Shown: in pieces, positions 13,161 through 16,024 of the stretch
How positions within the stretch are numbered: position 1 is the stretch's first letter
Layout: every line of letters starts with the position of its first letter
Source of the DNA: PALSA-612 sp964595575
GTDB taxonomy: Bacteria > Actinomycetota > Thermoleophilia > Gaiellales > Gaiellaceae
DNA length: 16,024 nt
Direction of reading: 5' to 3'
Assembly: GCA_964595575.1 (NCBI GenBank)
Contig: CAZQRA010000055.1
Span: forward strand, 1 to 16,024
Made by a program: the position numbers and the translations under genes
The notes under the pieces: model-generated
The model's database searches: none
What the model saw: only the letters and a program-made list of their open reading frames with translations
Told to the model about the DNA's origin: nothing

Positions 13161-15468
13161 CCGCGTACATGGCCCGGTCGGCGAGGGCCAGGAGCTCCTG
13201 CTCGTCCTGCGCCTGGGCGGGGAAGAGCGCCACGCCCACGCTCGCCTCCACCTGGAGCTCCCGCCCCACGAGGAGGAAGGGGTCGGAGAAGCAGGCTTCC
13301 ACGCGTTTCGCCACCGCTTTGGCCGTCGCCTCCGCGGTGGCGGGGTCGAGGTCGTCGAGGAGAACGACGAACTCGTCCCCGCCCACCCGCGCCACCAGGT
13401 CGCTGTCGCGGGCAGCCGCCCTCAGGCGCTGCCCCACCGCCCGCAGGAGCGAGTCGCCGGCCAGGTGGCCCAGGGTGTCGTTCACGGACTTGAAGTCATC
13501 CAGGTCGAGGAAGAGGAGGGCCGCAGCCCGACCGGAGGCCCGAACCCGAGCCAGCGCCTCGGCGAGCCGGGCGGAGAAGGCGGGCCTGTTGGCAAGGCCG
13601 GTAAGGGCGTCGGTGGCCGCCGCCAGCTCCACCTGCTCGCGGGTCGCTCGCTCCCGGCGGAGAAGGACCTCGAGGCTGGCCTCGAGCTCCTTGAGCCTGG
13701 TGATGTCGACTCGCACGGAGGCCACGCCCACGACCTCCCCCTCCTCCGAGCGCACGGGGTAGACGTTGAGGAGGTAGTGCCCCACACGGCCCGAGCCGGG
13801 CGGCAGCTCGGCGGTGAGCTCCTTGTCGACAACGGGCGTGCCCGTCTCCAGCACGTGGCACATGATCGACTCGATCATGGCGCCGAGCTGGGGGTGGATC
13901 TGGCTCGGCGTCTTTCCCAGCATGTCCTCGACGGTGACGCCCCAGGCCTCCGCCACCGCCCGGTTGGCGAGCCGGCAGCGGCGGTCGCGGTCGCTGAAGC
14001 CGATGGCGAGGGGAGCGTGGTCGAGGATGGCGTTGAGGAGCCTACGCGTGTCCTCCTCGGCGGCCAGCGCCTGCCTGAGCTCGCGCTCCATCCTCTTGAG
14101 CTCGGTGATGTCCACCCGGATCGCGGCCGCGCCCAGGAGCTCGCCGTCCTCCCCCCGCACCGGGTAGCGGTTGAGCAAGTAGTGGCGGATGTTCCCCGAG
14201 CCGGGCGGCATCTCGGCCGTGAGCTCCTCGTTCACGATCGGCTCCCCCGTCTCCAACACCCGGCGCATGGCCGGCTCGATCTGGGCGGCAAGCTCGGGGA
14301 AAACCTCGCCCGGCGTCTTGCCCGCGATCTCGCCCAGGGAAAGCCGGCGAGTCCTCGTCACCTCCCGGTTCACCAGCCGGTAGCGACCGTCGGGGCCGAC
14401 GAAGAAGATGCCCAAGGGGGCATGCTCGAGGATGGCGCGAAGGAGGGCCTTGGTCTCCTTCTCCGAGGCGAGCACTCGCTCCAGCTCGCGCTGAGCCGCT
14501 CGAAGCTCGGTGATGTCGTCGATGATGGCGGCGATGGCTACCACCTCTCCGTTCTCGTTGCGGATGGGGTAGCGGCTGGAGCGAAACACGCGCCCTCCCA
14601 GGCCCGTGACCTCCAGCCCCAGAAGCGGCTCTCCCGTCCGCAGCATCTCCCGCATGGGCGGCTCCACCTGGGCGGCGATCTCGGGATCGAGCTCGCCGAT
14701 CCTCTTGCCCACGATCTCCTGGGCCGAGAGCCCGAACCAGCGGGCGTAGGTCTCGTTCACCCTCGCGTAGCGGAGGTCGCGGTCGAAGACGACGATGGAA
14801 AGGGGCGAGTCGGCGAAGAGGACGTCGAGCAGCCGGCGCTCTTCCCGCTCCCGGGCGAGGGCGTCCTCCAGGCGCGCGGCCGCTTCCCTCTCCCGCTCCA
14901 GGGCGCGCCCGCGGGAGGCAAGGAGGGCCTCGAACTGGCCGCGCACGACGGCCACCAGAACCCCGGCGCCGATCAGGGTGCCGGTGAACAGGAGCCACAG
15001 CTCGAGCGGGTGCGGGCGGGACTGGGGCCCAAGGAGGGCGGCGCTCAGGCAGACGACGATCCAGGCGCCCTGGGCCAGGGCTGCCCGGCGGGGAAGGTAG
15101 AAGGCGACGAAGCAGACGAGCCACAGGTAGAGGACGGCGTAGCCGGGCCGTCCCGAGGCCACGACCACGCCGACCATGACAGCCCCCAGGGCGCAGAGGG
15201 CGTTGAGGAGACGCCAGCCGATGCGCCGGTAGCAGAGGATGATGGCAGCGCCAAGGAGGAGGGCGGCCGCCCCCACGACTAGGACGAGCCACCCCCACCC
15301 CGAGAAGCGGTGGCCGAGGAGGCCGGCGCCGAGGGCAAGTAGCCCTTCCCCGGCAAAGAGGGCGGCCCCTGCCCTGGCCATGAGCAGAGCCCGCCGCGCG
15401 CCCGGGGGAAGCTGGGCGCGAGCGAGGCCAAGCCGAGCGCGGAGCGGAGGCTCCATGGCCTCTGCCAT
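13129..15468 (-). CDS. Membrane-anchored triple-PAS diguanylate cyclase
   Basis: Probable sensor that makes cyclic-di-GMP from two GTP. From the ATG at 15468 it is 779 residues; an ATG four codons later is equally possible, and the longer frame to 15675 overlaps lhr and looks non-coding. About six hydrophobic segments span residues ~30-175, followed by an Arg/Glu-rich helix (~178-212). PAS domains follow at ~213-325, ~340-460 and ~475-595, joined by charged helices. The GGDEF domain (~615-775) has TDALTGLANRPAF, metal-binding Asp655 in LDLDDFK, an intact GGDEF at 696-700, and RDSD (687-690) five residues before it, the inhibitory product-binding site. Catalytic activity with feedback inhibition is therefore expected. 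PAS2 and PAS3 share the almost identical ELTAE(M/L)PPGSG...HYLLN(R/V)YPVR stretch. No EAL domain follows. The signal sensed is unknown. Confidence 0.92.
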   Translation of the reverse strand: MAEAMEPPLRARLGLARAQLPPGARRALLMARAGAALFAGEGLLALGAGLLGHRFSGWGWLVLVVGAAALLLGAAIILCYRRIGWRLLNALCALGAVMVGVVVASGRPGYAVLYLWLVCFVAFYLPRRAALAQGAWIVVCLSAALLGPQSRPHPLELWLLFTGTLIGAGVLVAVVRGQFEALLASRGRALEREREAAARLEDALAREREERRLLDVLFADSPLSIVVFDRDLRYARVNETYARWFGLSAQEIVGKRIGELDPEIAAQVEPPMREMLRTGEPLLGLEVTGLGGRVFRSSRYPIRNENGEVVAIAAIIDDITELRAAQRELERVLASEKETKALLRAILEHAPLGIFFVGPDGRYRLVNREVTRTRRLSLGEIAGKTPGEVFPELAAQIEPAMRRVLETGEPIVNEELTAEMPPGSGNIRHYLLNRYPVRGEDGELLGAAAIRVDITELKRMERELRQALAAEEDTRRLLNAILDHAPLAIGFSDRDRRCRLANRAVAEAWGVTVEDMLGKTPSQIHPQLGAMIESIMCHVLETGTPVVDKELTAELPPGSGRVGHYLLNVYPVRSEEGEVVGVASVRVDITRLKELEASLEVLLRRERATREQVELAAATDALTGLANRPAFSARLAEALARVRASGRAAALLFLDLDDFKSVNDTLGHLAGDSLLRAVGQRLRAAARDSDLVARVGGDEFVVLLDDLDPATAEATAKAVAKRVEACFSDPFLLVGRELQVEASVGVALFPAQAQDEQELLALADRAMYAVKRRRKRRAA

Positions 15469-15492
15469 CGGGCGCGGGCGGCAGGGCGCGCC

Positions 15493-15508
15493 TCCCCCGT
15501 TCGGGGGA
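15493..15508. terminator. Hairpin between lhr and the GGDEF gene
   Basis: TCCCCC-GTTC-GGGGGA is a perfect 6-bp stem with a tetraloop (7 bp if the G-C is counted). It lies 30 nt beyond the lhr stop and 24 nt before the GGDEF ATG. Without a T-run it may end lhr transcription only weakly, or fold in the GGDEF leader. Confidence 0.35.
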
Positions 15509-15538
15509 TCCCCGGCGCCGGACGGCCTCGAGCCCGCG

Positions 15539-16024
15539 CTAGGGGCGAAGCACGGCGCGGCGGGGGCCGAGGACGAAGCCGAGGGCCTCGAGCAGGAAGG
15601 CGAAGGGGGAGTCGAGCACCGGCTCGCCGTCGAGGCGCTCCACCGCCAGCCGTCGCCAGCCCCGGCGACGGGCATAGCCGACGAGAGCCTCTAGCACCGG
15701 CCCAAGCCAGCTCGAGTCAGGGTCGCGGAGGGGGAGGAGCGAGCGCCCTCCCCGCTCCACGTACAGGGCCGCCTCCCCGCCCAAAAGGACGACGTAGGTC
15801 CCCTCCACCCGGGCGGCCCGGCCTGCGGCGCGCTTGGGCCAGGGAAGGGCGGCGCCGTAGGGCTGGGCAGGATCGGCAGCGGCCAGGACGAGGGTCTCCT
15901 GCTCCTCGCCCTCCTGAGGTCGAAGCTCGCGGAGGCGGTCGACGGCCCCGCCCAGCGCGAATTGGGCTCCGCCCAGCCCCTCCACGAAGTACCCTCGCCG
16001 GCACAGGCCCAGCGTCTCCAGGGC
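15539..16024 (-). CDS. lhr: Large ATP-dependent helicase Lhr, C-terminal end (truncated by window edge)
   Basis: Lhr is a superfamily 2 DNA/RNA helicase of about 1,400-1,500 residues linked to DNA repair. Only the last 161 residues are present, and the frame is open to the right edge, so the GTG near 15985 is internal. The fragment starts RRGYFVEGLGGAQFALGGAVDRLR and continues with AADPAQPYGAALPWP, ARVEGTYVVLLGGEAALYVERGG and ERLDGEPVLDSPFAFLLEALGF, all typical of the extreme C-terminal domain. The helicase motor motifs lie outside the window. It is transcribed in the same direction as the GGDEF gene, 70 bp upstream of it, with a G/C hairpin between them. Confidence 0.9.
   Translation of the reverse strand, partial: ALETLGLCRRGYFVEGLGGAQFALGGAVDRLRELRPQEGEEQETLVLAAADPAQPYGAALPWPKRAAGRAARVEGTYVVLLGGEAALYVERGGRSLLPLRDPDSSWLGPVLEALVGYARRRGWRRLAVERLDGEPVLDSPFAFLLEALGFVLGPRRAVLRP

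Noticed and set aside
13465..15282. A 605-codon plus-strand frame opposite the GGDEF gene
   Set aside because: It is a mirror of the PAS/GGDEF gene with repetitive His/Gly/Glu-rich content and no motif.
15469..15675. Extension of the GGDEF protein to an ATG-type start at 15675
   Set aside because: The added 69 residues overlap lhr in another frame, are Ser/Pro/Ala low complexity, and have no ribosome-binding support.

Overview
This is 16 kb of very GC-rich (about 70% by eye), tightly packed bacterial chromosome. Intergenic gaps are short, GTG starts are common, and several starts sit exactly where a leaderless mRNA would begin. The FtsZ core, the ParA, the three-subunit amine-oxidase remnants and the leaderless starts together suggest an actinobacterium, possibly a deep-branching one (Thermoleophilia-like). 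That placement is a judgement from protein resemblance, not a search. I see no rRNA, tRNA, CRISPR array, IS element or phage gene.

Layout. (1) Positions 2-3066, plus strand: the 3' end of leucyl aminopeptidase (pepA), an acyl-CoA dehydrogenase overlapping it by ATGA, and a metallo-beta-lactamase/pseudo-rhodanese/rhodanese fusion resembling persulfide-oxidising CstB, followed by a hairpin plus T-run. (2) Positions 3153-11175, minus strand, read right to left: an unrecognised 415-aa protein, a 76-aa helical protein, a ParA ATPase, an FtsZ overlapping parA by 29 bp, a GNAT acetyltransferase, hisC, an MFS exporter and meaB. The last three are spaced 1-2 nt apart and form an obvious operon. (3) Positions 11291-12526, plus strand: a class V aminotransferase-fold PLP enzyme, divergent from the 415-aa gene across a 115-bp promoter region. 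(4) Positions 12539-13160, plus strand: collapsed remnants of what looks like a three-subunit sarcosine/proline-type oxidase operon, reduced to about 0.6 kb. (5) Positions 13129-15468, minus strand: a membrane-anchored triple-PAS GGDEF protein. (6) Positions 15539-16024, minus strand: the 3' end of the large helicase Lhr.

The most distinctive part is the parA-ftsZ pair. FtsZ has a roughly 105-residue N-terminal extension that carries a motif like the FtsZ C-terminal tail. Its real C-terminal linker is reduced to a few residues, and its ribosome-binding site lies inside the end of parA. A small helical ORF with a leaderless-type promoter lies just upstream. No dcw neighbours, parB, or scpA/scpB are present. 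This is the best candidate for an undescribed arrangement, a ParA-linked division or positioning module with inverted tail architecture. The other main points are repeated TANNNT boxes exactly 6 nt before start codons, two of which use the previous gene's TAG stop as their first bases, and the decayed oxidase operon.
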